Positions 44,401-53,236 of a stretch of 64,000 bases of DNA are shown here, piece after piece. Every line of letters begins with the position of its first letter. The first letter of the stretch is position 1. Both the position numbers and the translations under genes were made by a program. This DNA is from Gracilimonas sp965227215 (GTDB taxonomy: Bacteria; Bacteroidota; Rhodothermia; Balneolales; Balneolaceae). The stretch lies in the NCBI GenBank assembly GCA_965227215.1, contig OZ245729.1:1116001-1180000 (forward strand), read 5' to 3'. The notes beneath the pieces are model-generated. The model made no database searches. It saw only the letters and a list, made by a program, of their open reading frames with translations, and was not told the origin of the DNA.

Positions 44401-47400
44401 GCCGATCTGGGCAACCGGTTCTACATGAAGCTTCGAAAATGGGGGCGATACATTTCTACCGGCGATGAAACCCCGGACGATATCAACCTGGGTTGGGGCG
44501 AGACGCCGTTCACCAAGATTATTACCTCTTACATTCAGGACAGCACGTTTCCACTGAAGTTTTATGATGAGGACGACAACCTCATGCCGTCGATGACGCT
44601 CAAAGAAGCGCAGTCCATGAAGGGCGAACGGGGCCAAATGCTCATCGAACGGGCGCGAAAAATACAGCGCCAGAATAATAACCGGATGCTTACGCACGTG
44701 CCCAAAAAGTTCAACAACTGGGTGCGCACCAAAGCCTCTTCCGAAGTCCGAAGCCTGATCGAGGCCGCCTACAACCAGACCTATAACGCGGTAATCAACC
44801 CGCCCTTTGACGGGCGCACCCTTCGGGTTCGGGGCATGAGCGACACCTTCTATGGGGTGAAAGATTTCACCGTGTACAAGCACAACCGGGCCATCGCTGA
44901 AAAACTGGTGTGGAATGGTAAAGGGGCTAACTGCCACGATGTGGGAGCCGGAAAAACGCTGGCCTCTATCATCACCTCCCAAGTGCTCCTCCAGCAGGGA
45001 GCCGCCCGAAAACCGATGTTTGTCGTGCCCGGAAAGGTACAGGAAAAATGGGTGGAAGAATACCTGATGCTCTTTCCTGACGCCAACGTCCTCAACATGA
45101 AAATGGCGGGTGGCGACAAGCACAAAGAACTTACGATGGCCCAGCTCTATAACTGGGACGCTATCTTTATTGCCGACCACGCCTTTAAATCGCTTCCGCT
45201 ATCACCCGGTGAGCAAGCTCGCATTTATCAAGAGCGCATCGACTACTTCAACCAGATGCTGGAGAACTTCGAGGATCTGCTGGAGGAAGACGAGGCGATC
45301 TCGAAAGCGGCCAAAACCTCCATGATGAAACGCATGGAAAAGCAGATGGAAGAATGGGAAACCAAGCTCCGCAATGTGGCGCATTCCAAACGCCTTGAAA
45401 CCGATATTTTCTTTGACGAGCTGGGCGTGGATTGCCTCTTCTTTGACGAAGCGCATTTCTATAAAAATGCCCTTGGTTCGGCCAAAGCGGCCAAACTGGG
45501 CATTTCGGCCAATAAACCTTCCCAGCGCGCTGAAGATGCCCTACAAAAAACGCGGTGGCTGTTCAGCAAAGTGGGCCATAAAAACGTGTTTGTGCTTACC
45601 GCAACCCCGGTGGTGAATTCCCCCGTGGAAGTGTGGCACATGCTTAACCTATGCGCCCCGGATCTGCTGGCCAAATACGAAATCGAAAACCTCGACAACT
45701 TCATTAACCTGTTTGTCCGCGAAGAAGAAAAGATCGTCAAAAAGACCAACGGGGAATACCGCTCCGAACGCGTGGTGGCCGGGTACTACAACCTGCCGGA
45801 AATGCGCAAAATCATTGACGAGGTGATGGACATCAAGAGCTACGATCAGCTCATCGGGTTCTACAAAGAATTCCCCGACTACATTCAGGATGAAAACGGG
45901 CAAAACGTCAAAGGCAAAGACGGAAAGCCGAAAGTGTTGGAGCCTAAATTCAAGCGCCCGAAAGCCTCGACCCGCAATGTCATTATTGAACCCAGCGAAC
46001 TACACAAGCTGCTGTTTGATGACATTATCTTGCGGGCCAACGAGGTCATTGCCTGCATGAAAGACCGGCAGTGCGAGACCCGCGACAATTTCCTGGTGAT
46101 AACCGGTGATGGCAGCAAAATTGCCACCGATCTGCGGGTGTATGATAAAGACTTTGAAGGCATTGACCGCTCGTACCTCAAGCTTGGAGCAATGGTGGAA
46201 AACGTGGCCGCTTCCTACGCCGCCCGTTCCAATCCGGGGCCCGAAATGGTGCCCGAAGATGTGTATGGCGACTACTTTAACCGGCCTGGCCGAGGGCAAG
46301 TGCCTCTCACTCCTCCACACCAGCGCGAGAACCCGTCCCATATTGAAGTCATTACCAGCAAGGGCGTGGTAAAAGAAAAAAGCGGTTACTGGGTGGTGTG
46401 GGATGAAAAGAAACAATCTTATGAGCCCCTGCACATACTGGAGCCTAAAAAGGCTGAACACACGTGGAGCGAAGGCATCTTTGGCACCGAGAAAGAAGCT
46501 ACCCAGCGAGCCGAAAAGCTCAATAAGGAGTGGGCACAGATCAAGGCCAGCCGCGAAAATCCATCCGGCCCGGCCATCCGAAACCAGATTATTTTCTGCG
46601 ACTGGATCAGCCTGCACAACTCCGGGGGCGGAAGCTTTCATCAGCTCATCAAGACCGAGCTGGTCAAAGCCGGAATCCCCAAAGAACAGATTGCGATCAT
46701 CAACGGGGCAATCATTGGAACGAGCAAAAATGGGGAAGACTACTCCGTCAGTAGCAAAGACGATAAGGAAGCACTTAAGAAAGAAGTGCAGGATGATTTT
46801 AACCAGGGTAAGTACCGGGTGGTAATTGGCAACCAGTCGATTGCCGAGGGCATGAACCTTCAAAAATGGACGACCGATATGCACCACATGGACGTGCCGT
46901 ACACGCCTTCCCAAATTCAGCAGCGCAACGGGCGCGGGCTTCGCCAGGGCAACCAGTACCCCGAAGTTCAGATTCATTACTACCTGATGCAGGACTCCTT
47001 TGATCAGTACCGCCTCGAACTGGTCTCCAAAAAGCAAAGCTGGATTGATGACCTGTTCTTTGGAACCGGGCGTGAAGTGTCCACCGGGGGCGACTCGGAG
47101 TCGCTGGAATACGAACAAATGGTAGCGGCCACCAACTCCGATCCACGTGTAAAACAGTTTTTTGAGGCCTTAGCCCAAAAGAACGTGCTTGACGACCGTA
47201 TTGATAACCTGGAATCCGAAGTGCAACGACTCCAGGCCAGCCAAGCGCAGGCGACCACCGATATCCAGGGAAAACAGGATCGTATGAAAAGCGTGGTAGA
47301 GCGGGAAACGGCCCTGCAAAACTCCAAGCTTCCCGAAAGTGCAGACCTTGCCCTCAAAGAGAACCTGTTTCAGGCGCAGTACGGGTGGAACGGCGAGCCG

Positions 47401-48714
47401 TATCAGCTCGATATCCAATTGAGCGCTGACTCCAAACGCATTTCCGGCTACCGCATGAAAACCGTTTTGGACGTTCCCGAAAACAACGCCAACGGACGGG
47501 TGTGGTTTCACCTGATTCCAGACAGCAATACCCCTGACCGCTCGTTCTACAACAAGCAGACGTGGGGTTCCATCAAACGCATGGCCTCCAAAGAGCTGGG
47601 CACCGCCTTTGGGTGGACGCTGGAAGAAAAGACCGGACAGGGCAAATCCATCTCCGGCAACCTCGGCAACATCATAGCCACTGAGGAAGATTTTTACAAT
47701 GAATACGGCATCGACATTGAAGCCGAAAAAGCTAAAAAAGACGAGGCTGGTAACGAGCAAAGCTTCAAAGCCATCAAAGAATCCGCCGGGATGTTTACCA
47801 TCAAAAAGTGGCAACCGATCATCACCCGAAAACTGGCGGAGCTATTCCTGGAGCTGGAAAAAGCGTGGATCAGAACTTCGGATTCTCGCATGGAACTACT
47901 TAGCACTGAGCTAAAGCAAACCGAGAAAACGCTGGCCGAACTTCAAATGGTGCTGGTATCCACCAAGAGTGAACTCGAAGCGGCCAAAACCGCTCGGGAG
48001 AACAACCAGAAGACCGTGATCGAACTCAACGATGTGGTCAACCAGCTGGTGGCAGTGAGCTACGACGACCGAAACGAGCTCTACGAAGAGATCAACCGCA
48101 TCGCCCCGAAATACAAGATCCGCAAAACCATTACCGTCCGTGATGTGGGTTCGCTAAAAGGTGATACCCCTAAAAGCTCCCCCCAGCTTCGCGAGAACAA
48201 GGCAGATAACATTCCAGCAAAATCACTTAAACGACACGGCGTACTCAAAACACTCTACGAAGAACCGCTGGTTTATTCCGGCATCGTCAAAGAACTGGAG
48301 TACATCGACGCCAAAGGCTACATGCAGCGCATCCAGGCCGAATCCGATGATCTGGCCATGATCATCAACGCCAAGGGCACCACGATTTATGTGTTTCCAA
48401 CCAGTTTAATGAGGCTCTCCCGAGGAGCTTACAATGACCCGAAAGCCGTCGAAATGTTTGAGGAGTTTCATCATTTCCCGGCGGACGACTACGATTATGA
48501 GCTGTTTCCACCCGCGGGCGAGAAGCTGATCAGTGCCGGTTACGCCGACCGCATTATGTATGTGAGCGACAAGATTATCTACGCCGATGACGAAAAAGGC
48601 AAAGACAATCACTATTTCCACTACTTCGATGCAGGCAAGCGACCGGTGTTTAAATACGGTGATGTGTACATCATCGCTAACGTCAACATAGACGGCAGGG
48701 GCATTCTTAACTGA
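41485..48714 (+). CDS. Giant polyvalent protein: RelA/SpoT-like + N6-methylase + SNF2 helicase
   Basis: The 2409-residue protein has these parts in order. A calcium-loop-like DWDADGIVNIDD lies near residues 25-36. A RelA/SpoT-type nucleotidyltransferase spans about 55-235 (VKGRIKEMYSTLGKL, Asp126 in TDVAGCMAIA, GYRAHHF, Glu185 in PVEIQVKTKRM). An adenine-methylase-like domain spans about 370-600 (NILEPGSGVGNFAG; GNVPFGD in the usual NPPF place). A SNF2-type helicase runs from about 1140 (DVGAGKT; FFDEAHFYKN; LTATPVVNSP; QQRNGRGLRQ). A charged coiled-coil tail ends it. The methylase-helicase core resembles phage P1 DarB, an injected antirestriction protein. I infer a virion-carried host-takeover protein. 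Confidence 0.85.
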   Translation: MPAVKTNIDQITHLSTGDFDHWLGDWDADGIVNIDDPNPLTPGDTAPVSEAELAPQIKAVIEAKNNYIPALKKVMKGLIGMNLALVVKGRIKEMYSTLGKLIRKRFPFTEKIATKAGETYTTGLTDVAGCMAIAETQAQVDQMVKRILSGELGEVWEHEDKYKNPANGYRAHHFILVVDEQYPVEIQVKTKRMSMISAASHQPYKVGQLNGALLEELTQLAWKADQGDTESAEQLDPYLADLDALETQLTLRSNPSGELQQLQANFELATSKLALAFQLDKFPSEYKQEALELFRAHGRIIGVDFDGVFNRASSEKPTPAKQPKKKSGQSTYRFSDTELSEFAPIKLTASERRKANEAAISVLEKEDRAITKSDIEVLRSYTGAGGLGYTESTEQSKRGLLNEHYTSYPVVKLIWDKLQQMGVTGGNILEPGSGVGNFAGFLPDRDKFRMVMVERSAISSRIAHLLYPMQTVRHENFSGTDLSLYNLTGVVGNVPFGDLKIHASRDPLAPLSPRIHDYFILKSLDALKPGGFLAVISSTGTMDKKDPSIRQAMVQRARFVGAYRLPSTAFKDNADTTVTTDILFFQKYGEHQGEIHPDVDSKLNQLFAQEDLIESQVSYNGETYQAFYNPYFKEHPNHVLGEHIQGHHVQFYSRMGVKGELSEGLIQRVLSDGLTFPYALPVEMPLYNIPDDGIMLDLPRSYHPGNIVFHENHFYEKQRRFFKRLTLKGGSGLESRIGSACQLLDKYDDYITALAQETGEKDALRTEFKQLLSGHIEQYGIPDEDEDIRKVFKFDNRLYKLTTLVKRDPLNGELVYADIIDADSMFNRNYVPAIKDSDDLAELAMFGRSIGETLDLDFYQSVYKGGTASKEDLEKALQDHPDFYWNPATGNHEFRYQYLSGNVREKLQLAQEHELEKNIKALQEVVPEWIDVYNITVDPQHVFTYLPAKAIEEWITDEMNYDRVETGLVKDKADLGNRFYMKLRKWGRYISTGDETPDDINLGWGETPFTKIITSYIQDSTFPLKFYDEDDNLMPSMTLKEAQSMKGERGQMLIERARKIQRQNNNRMLTHVPKKFNNWVRTKASSEVRSLIEAAYNQTYNAVINPPFDGRTLRVRGMSDTFYGVKDFTVYKHNRAIAEKLVWNGKGANCHDVGAGKTLASIITSQVLLQQGAARKPMFVVPGKVQEKWVEEYLMLFPDANVLNMKMAGGDKHKELTMAQLYNWDAIFIADHAFKSLPLSPGEQARIYQERIDYFNQMLENFEDLLEEDEAISKAAKTSMMKRMEKQMEEWETKLRNVAHSKRLETDIFFDELGVDCLFFDEAHFYKNALGSAKAAKLGISANKPSQRAEDALQKTRWLFSKVGHKNVFVLTATPVVNSPVEVWHMLNLCAPDLLAKYEIENLDNFINLFVREEEKIVKKTNGEYRSERVVAGYYNLPEMRKIIDEVMDIKSYDQLIGFYKEFPDYIQDENGQNVKGKDGKPKVLEPKFKRPKASTRNVIIEPSELHKLLFDDIILRANEVIACMKDRQCETRDNFLVITGDGSKIATDLRVYDKDFEGIDRSYLKLGAMVENVAASYAARSNPGPEMVPEDVYGDYFNRPGRGQVPLTPPHQRENPSHIEVITSKGVVKEKSGYWVVWDEKKQSYEPLHILEPKKAEHTWSEGIFGTEKEATQRAEKLNKEWAQIKASRENPSGPAIRNQIIFCDWISLHNSGGGSFHQLIKTELVKAGIPKEQIAIINGAIIGTSKNGEDYSVSSKDDKEALKKEVQDDFNQGKYRVVIGNQSIAEGMNLQKWTTDMHHMDVPYTPSQIQQRNGRGLRQGNQYPEVQIHYYLMQDSFDQYRLELVSKKQSWIDDLFFGTGREVSTGGDSESLEYEQMVAATNSDPRVKQFFEALAQKNVLDDRIDNLESEVQRLQASQAQATTDIQGKQDRMKSVVERETALQNSKLPESADLALKENLFQAQYGWNGEPYQLDIQLSADSKRISGYRMKTVLDVPENNANGRVWFHLIPDSNTPDRSFYNKQTWGSIKRMASKELGTAFGWTLEEKTGQGKSISGNLGNIIATEEDFYNEYGIDIEAEKAKKDEAGNEQSFKAIKESAGMFTIKKWQPIITRKLAELFLELEKAWIRTSDSRMELLSTELKQTEKTLAELQMVLVSTKSELEAAKTARENNQKTVIELNDVVNQLVAVSYDDRNELYEEINRIAPKYKIRKTITVRDVGSLKGDTPKSSPQLRENKADNIPAKSLKRHGVLKTLYEEPLVYSGIVKELEYIDAKGYMQRIQAESDDLAMIINAKGTTIYVFPTSLMRLSRGAYNDPKAVEMFEEFHHFPADDYDYELFPPAGEKLISAGYADRIMYVSDKIIYADDEKGKDNHYFHYFDAGKRPVFKYGDVYIIANVNIDGRGILN

Positions 48715-48742
48715 GGCACCCGCCAGAACAACGAAGGCACCT

Positions 48743-49246
48743 ATGAAAGAGCGCGTGTTCGCCAAAAACCCTTCCGAACTACAAATCATCGAAAACCCAA
48801 ACAAACGACGCAGTAACATGATAACAGAAAGCAAAATCACTACCGAGAAGGCGGTCTCTGAGTTCAAGCAGCAGGCTATTACCGCCGGATACATTCTCGG
48901 CGGACAAGCGGTGGCAGCCCAGATGAATGTCCTGGCCGTCCCACTGCTGACAGGCAACGCCTCAGCTACCATTCAACAAGCCACCCGAGCGGGGATTCCA
49001 CTCACCGCCGGAGTACTTCTAACGCTCCTTTCCAAAAACAAACATGTTCGCGGTTTGGCCATGGGAATGGGCGTACAAGGCGTAATGGAAGTCATCAAAT
49101 TTATTACCCCTGACTGGACGCCTCAGCAAGGCCTTATGGATGGCTCCGGGTACGTGTATGACAACCTACCTGAAATAAAGGAAAAAACACACCACGTGGA
49201 TGAGGTAGAACATTCTTTAGAGATTGATAATACCATCGAAGTCTAG
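48743..49246 (+). CDS. Small membrane protein with two hydrophobic segments
   Basis: The 167-residue product has an N-terminal KNP/ENP-bearing segment (FAKNPSELQIIENPNKRR), then hydrophobic stretches at about 47-70 (ITAGYILGGQAVAAQMNVLA) and 82-100 (AGIPLTAGVLLTLLS). A soluble acidic tail with DEVEHSLEIDNTIEV ends it. The internal ATG after NKRR (MITESKIT) may represent a processed start. A virion membrane role is inferred from the capsid-like genes that follow. Confidence 0.6.
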   Translation: MKERVFAKNPSELQIIENPNKRRSNMITESKITTEKAVSEFKQQAITAGYILGGQAVAAQMNVLAVPLLTGNASATIQQATRAGIPLTAGVLLTLLSKNKHVRGLAMGMGVQGVMEVIKFITPDWTPQQGLMDGSGYVYDNLPEIKEKTHHVDEVEHSLEIDNTIEV

Positions 49247-49337
49247 AAATAACACTTCATAGCTCTGCATTGCAAAAGGGGTACTGGTAATACCGAAACG
49301 GCAAACCGCCAACTTCTAAACCTTTTAAATCACAGTT

Positions 49338-49949
49338 ATGAGCGATAAAATCTCCAAAAAAGCACTTGTTCCAGCTACTGCGCGCATCAAGACCTATTTT
49401 GATACGCGTAAAGTACAGCAGAACCAATCGGTCCTTAATTTCTTTCCTGCCAATGCAGATCGAAAACTCACGCGGGACAACTACGTAAGTAACCCGTTTC
49501 CCGGAGCTATGAAACGCCGGATTCTGGGCCTGTCCTTTGAGCTCACGAAACAGTTTATCGAAGACGACCCAGCAAATGGTATTGACGCTCGGGCCATCGT
49601 GAATGGACTCAAAGACGCCGCCATTCTCCTTCAGGCCGACAACGACAACAAAGAATTCCTCCGTGCACCCATGAGTGAGTTTTCCAACTTTGCTGGCACA
49701 GGAATTCAGTTTACATCCGCAACCAACAACACCGTTGATGCTGTGGCTGAATATCGCCGGCTTGTTACCATGAAATCAGCCAGTGAGTACCGCCTGGCGG
49801 ACCCGTTTGACCTGGCCATCAACCAGACGGTTTCCCTTGCTGTGCATTTTGACGACGCCTCAGTGTTTCCAACGTCCGAGAACTGGAACCAATCTGGTCA
49901 GGGAGAATTGTGGCTCAGAGCTTCTATGGTAGTGGCTGAAGTTGAGTAA
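49338..49949 (+). CDS. Candidate small major capsid protein
   Basis: The 203-residue soluble product has no signal or anchor and a strand-rich pattern (TRKVQQNQSVLNFFPANADR, RRILGLSFELTKQF, GTGIQFTSATNNTVDAV, DPFDLAINQTVSLAVHFDD, GELWLRASMVVAEVE) compatible with a single jelly-roll. It is followed by a strong terminator and the 258-residue capsid-like gene. Two adjacent small capsid genes of this size are seen in tailless membrane phages such as P23-77 (VP16/VP17). No homology was tested, so the call is contextual. Confidence 0.6.
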   Translation: MSDKISKKALVPATARIKTYFDTRKVQQNQSVLNFFPANADRKLTRDNYVSNPFPGAMKRRILGLSFELTKQFIEDDPANGIDARAIVNGLKDAAILLQADNDNKEFLRAPMSEFSNFAGTGIQFTSATNNTVDAVAEYRRLVTMKSASEYRLADPFDLAINQTVSLAVHFDDASVFPTSENWNQSGQGELWLRASMVVAEVE

Positions 49950-49959
49950 TCCATCCCAG

Positions 49960-50001
49960 CCCGCCGGTTTCGCTTAACGCGGTTCCGGCGGGATTCTTTT
50001 T
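49960..50001 (+). terminator. Strong terminator between the two capsid-like genes
   Basis: CCCGCCGG-N17-CCGGCGGG followed by ATTCTTTTT. It would give more mRNA for the upstream 203-residue gene than for genes downstream. Confidence 0.85.
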
Positions 50002-50033
50002 CCAATCAACCCTGACTACCTCAAAGCAACGCC

Positions 50034-50810
50034 ATGAAGATTATCTCCAATTTTATTCCTCCTAAAGAAAGTTCGGCCTACAATCCGGCCAAGTCGGTTG
50101 AGGTGCAACCGGGAGCGACCGCTCACCTGACCATGAACGGCATGGGTGGAGAGCGCTACGGCATCCGAAAGATTCTCCCGTACAGCGCCAACATGAATAC
50201 CATTTTGATCTCGGCCCGCCTGAATGAAGACCTCTACCTGTTTCGCGATGTGCAGCTCTCAGTAGTGCACAACCTGTTCAAATCCATTGACGGGCTGTTC
50301 GCTCCCTTCATCATTCAGAAGAACAATCATATCGTTTTTGAACTCACCAATACCGGTGCTGCCAAACAGACCGTCAATATTCAGCTTGTGGGCTACGACC
50401 AGTTTGCCCTGTCCAAACTAAGCGCAGCTTACCAGCAAATTGGAGCTTCGGTTCCGGTGCCCCGGTTCCTGTATGGACATAGCACGGTTCCAGCTGGCGG
50501 GCTCAACATTGATCTGGGCGTGAAAAGTAAAAGCGTGGACGTGCAGGTTCGGCGCATGGCCATGAGCAGCAACCAGCCCGGAGCCATTACCGCCTCGATG
50601 AAGGTGTACAATACCACAGTTCGCGATGAAGTATTCCTGGAGCAGGTGAACGACGAGTTCAACGACAAGTACATCAACGTGCCCTTTGTGGTGGGCTCAA
50701 ACGTGCCCTTTGACGTGTACGCTTCCAACTACGGAGCTCAACCTGCCGAGGTAAGTTTCCTCTGCGAGAGCTACGTACAGGCGAAAACCGGATTCACCCC
50801 AGCGGAGTAA
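50034..50810 (+). CDS. Candidate large capsid or penton protein
   Basis: The 258-residue beta-rich product runs through patterns such as VEVQPGATAHLTMNGMGGER, MNTILISARLNEDLYLFRDV, HIVFELTNTGAAKQTVNIQL, ITASMKVYNTTV and FDVYASNYGAQPAEVSFLCE, consistent with one or two jelly-roll barrels. No signal peptide or membrane segment. It is adjacent to the 203-residue gene in the order small-then-large, as in P23-77-like viruses. The assignment to capsid is an inference that needs structure prediction. Confidence 0.6.
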   Translation: MKIISNFIPPKESSAYNPAKSVEVQPGATAHLTMNGMGGERYGIRKILPYSANMNTILISARLNEDLYLFRDVQLSVVHNLFKSIDGLFAPFIIQKNNHIVFELTNTGAAKQTVNIQLVGYDQFALSKLSAAYQQIGASVPVPRFLYGHSTVPAGGLNIDLGVKSKSVDVQVRRMAMSSNQPGAITASMKVYNTTVRDEVFLEQVNDEFNDKYINVPFVVGSNVPFDVYASNYGAQPAEVSFLCESYVQAKTGFTPAE

Positions 50811-50812
50811 TC

Positions 50813-51226
50813 ATGCTAAATGACTTGATTAAAGTACTCTGCGAGCTGGCTGCCAACGTGGAAGCGCTGGTTAAAAACCTGCAAAACACGCAAGGCACTC
50901 AGCCCAGTCAGGCTCGGATTTCTTCCTCCATTTCCCCGGTGATGAAACACGGCGAGCAGCCCGTGCGCCTTGTCAACGAAAACCCGCACCGGCTTGGGGT
51001 GATTATCCAAAACAGCAGCGAAGGCGAACTTATGATTGCCCTGGACAGCCAGCGGATATCGGACAAGTACTACACCTTCAAACTGCGGGCCGGTGAAACC
51101 CTGCATTTTGACCTTCGCCGTTTTGGCGAGCTCTACAAAGGCGGCTTTATGGGTCTGTGGGATGAGGCGACCAATCCCGGAGCGGAGTCCAAAGCCCTGG
51201 TAACCGAAATCTTCTGGACCAGCTGA
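50813..51226 (+). CDS. Minor virion protein candidate (vertex/spike base)
   Basis: The 137-residue product has an N-terminal helix (MLNDLIKVLCELAANVEALV), a linker and a beta-sandwich-like C-terminal part (VRLVNENPHRLGVIIQNSSE, LMIALDSQRISDKYYTFKLR, AGETLHFDLRRFGELYKG). Small beta proteins of this type often attach to phage capsids or spike bases. It starts 2 bases after the previous stop and belongs to the structural operon. No family was recognised. Confidence 0.55.
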   Translation: MLNDLIKVLCELAANVEALVKNLQNTQGTQPSQARISSSISPVMKHGEQPVRLVNENPHRLGVIIQNSSEGELMIALDSQRISDKYYTFKLRAGETLHFDLRRFGELYKGGFMGLWDEATNPGAESKALVTEIFWTS

Positions 51227-51227
51227 G

Positions 51228-51806
51228 ATGAGCAAGATTAGCGGGCAGGAATTTGGTCAAAATGAAGCTTTCAAAATGCGGGTCGTGAGCGGAATGCTTG
51301 TTGACGGCTCCATTTTGATCTCATGGGCTACCGGAGAACCGGCATCGAGCCAGATTGACTGGGGCTGGGACGACTCGGTGCCGTTTCAGACGCCGGAAGT
51401 TCACGCAGAGCCGGAGGAGATGGTACGGTATCATCAGATCTACCTGCCACAAACACTGGTCGATCAGCGGCATTATTTTCGCGTACGCTCACGAACAGAG
51501 CACGGCAAGGCTGGCATATCGGACATCTATATGGTGGTCGTTCCTGCGGATCTGGCTATAAAAAACCGTGGGCGACTTGCCATCGAAACCCAGTTAGAAT
51601 TGGTACTGGTCAAAACCACCAACATCGACTGCACGAGCTTTCCAAGCACTTCCATATCCGGATATCGCACCGAACCCATTGCTTCGGATCAGCCAGCGGC
51701 ATTTGATCACGAGTATTCTCAACCGGAACCACTGGACCAGGTGAAAGAGGTCAATACCAACAACAGCAGTTCCCTGACTACCAACATCAGCTACACCATT
51801 ACATAA
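51228..51806 (+). CDS. Fibronectin type III-like virion protein candidate
   Basis: The 192-residue protein contains an FN3-like sandwich at about residues 12-110 (MRVVSGMLVDGSILISWATG, SSQIDWGWDDSVPF, HQIYLPQTLVDQRHYFRVRS), where the WATG...DWG and YFRVRS strands are typical. A serine/asparagine-rich tail follows. FN3 domains decorate phage heads and spikes and mediate surface contacts. It starts two bases after the previous gene. Confidence 0.65.
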   Translation: MSKISGQEFGQNEAFKMRVVSGMLVDGSILISWATGEPASSQIDWGWDDSVPFQTPEVHAEPEEMVRYHQIYLPQTLVDQRHYFRVRSRTEHGKAGISDIYMVVVPADLAIKNRGRLAIETQLELVLVKTTNIDCTSFPSTSISGYRTEPIASDQPAAFDHEYSQPEPLDQVKEVNTNNSSSLTTNISYTIT

Positions 51807-51832
51807 ACCCATATTAGCATAAAACATCACCC

Positions 51833-53236
51833 ATGAAAACCATTACAACGGATTTAAACGTCGGAAAAACTGGAAGCGGTCTGGATATGTACTGCGACCT
51901 TTCCCTGGAACAGCGGCACCTATACCGCATGAAGTGCGAAAGCTTTGTTGGAAACCTGCTCAAATGGATGCGCATTCAAATGGGCAAGACGAATCAAGAT
52001 GATTACTGGGATGGGAATAGCACCCGTAAAGAAATCAGCAACATCACCAGTATTACTGAATCCGGGCAGGATCTCATCATTGAGCTCGACAAGTATCATG
52101 AATACAGTGGCGTGGAACACGATCTGATTACCATACAAGGGGTACTCGGGTTAGAAGGATTGAACGGGGTATACTTCCATGACAACACCATCGGCCAGTT
52201 TCCCCTCGACCGGCATAGCACCTATAAGTATTACATTCGGGGGATTGTGCCTCACCTGACCGGGGTGTGGGATGGAACTTCTGGTGTTTCTATGGCAGCC
52301 AAATATAGAAATACCTGGACCGACAGAGATTATCTCCTGCCCATTAATTGGGAACCTATTATCGGTATGAGTAATCAGCCGGTTAAAGCCTCCGATCTGT
52401 GCCTTCCGGGGTATTTTAAGCGGGGGTGCACCCAAGGGGCGGTGTCCATAACTTCACTTATTACCGACCAGGAAAGTTCCAAGTTTACCCTTTCCCGACC
52501 GTTTACTAACATGACGGGTGCCATTCGGGAAATTCAAGAAATTGGCATTATGTCGGGCAATGCCAAAAGCGCGTACATGCTCATGGCTCGGGATGTGCTT
52601 GGAGCCCCCATAAGTCTTGGAAATACCTCAACCTTATCGCTGGATTACGAGGTTATTTCCATGATCGAAAACTTCAATCAGGACACGGACGCCAACGGCA
52701 CGAATGGTGGGTGGACCGAACACTTTATGTACATCCTTCACCGGATTGCCAATCCGAGCGCTGCCTACAACTGGGAAAACGAGTTTCATTTTACTGCTGG
52801 TTTGGGTGGTGGCGGAACAGGGGTAAACTTTAATGTCGATCGAAATCTGGAAGGCTGGCAATTTGGTGTTCGCGTGGGAGAATCTAATAAGTTTGTATCT
52901 ATGACCGATACTTCGCTCACTCCAGAAAGTGCGGAAGTGAATGGCGTGCCGCACGGATACGGAGATGGAGAGCTGGTGCACCACGGCACGCATATTGGTC
53001 AGCTGGTTGTCGATGATGTGGCTAATGAAGTGTACTTCCCGGTAGAACGTATTTTTGAAAATCGGGGAGCGACCGCTATCACCGTCCGTGAAATTGGCCT
53101 GTTTGGCAACCGGAATAACTCCAGCAATATTTCCCCGCAACTGCTTGCCCGAAAGTCATTTGCTCCGGTCGATCAGTTTACCATAGGAGCGGGTGAAACA
53201 GCTAAGGTTACCTTCAACTGCAAGGCCATTGTATAA
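51833..53236 (+). CDS. Receptor-binding spike candidate
   Basis: The 467-residue protein is the largest of the structural set apart from the giant protein. It is glycine- and aromatic-rich with many short strands (LIIELDKYHEYSGVEHDLIT, FHFTAGLGGGGTGVNFNVD, RGATAITVREIGLFGNRNNS), and it has no membrane segment. A fibre or spike role is inferred from size, place after the FN3-like gene and composition; no homologous family was recognised. Confidence 0.5.
   Translation: MKTITTDLNVGKTGSGLDMYCDLSLEQRHLYRMKCESFVGNLLKWMRIQMGKTNQDDYWDGNSTRKEISNITSITESGQDLIIELDKYHEYSGVEHDLITIQGVLGLEGLNGVYFHDNTIGQFPLDRHSTYKYYIRGIVPHLTGVWDGTSGVSMAAKYRNTWTDRDYLLPINWEPIIGMSNQPVKASDLCLPGYFKRGCTQGAVSITSLITDQESSKFTLSRPFTNMTGAIREIQEIGIMSGNAKSAYMLMARDVLGAPISLGNTSTLSLDYEVISMIENFNQDTDANGTNGGWTEHFMYILHRIANPSAAYNWENEFHFTAGLGGGGTGVNFNVDRNLEGWQFGVRVGESNKFVSMTDTSLTPESAEVNGVPHGYGDGELVHHGTHIGQLVVDDVANEVYFPVERIFENRGATAITVREIGLFGNRNNSSNISPQLLARKSFAPVDQFTIGAGETAKVTFNCKAIV

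Noticed and set aside
46210..46565. Intein in the helicase domain of the giant protein
   Set aside because: The insert lacks splicing motifs (no N-terminal Cys/Ser with C-terminal His-Asn) and is bounded by RSNP and RENP.
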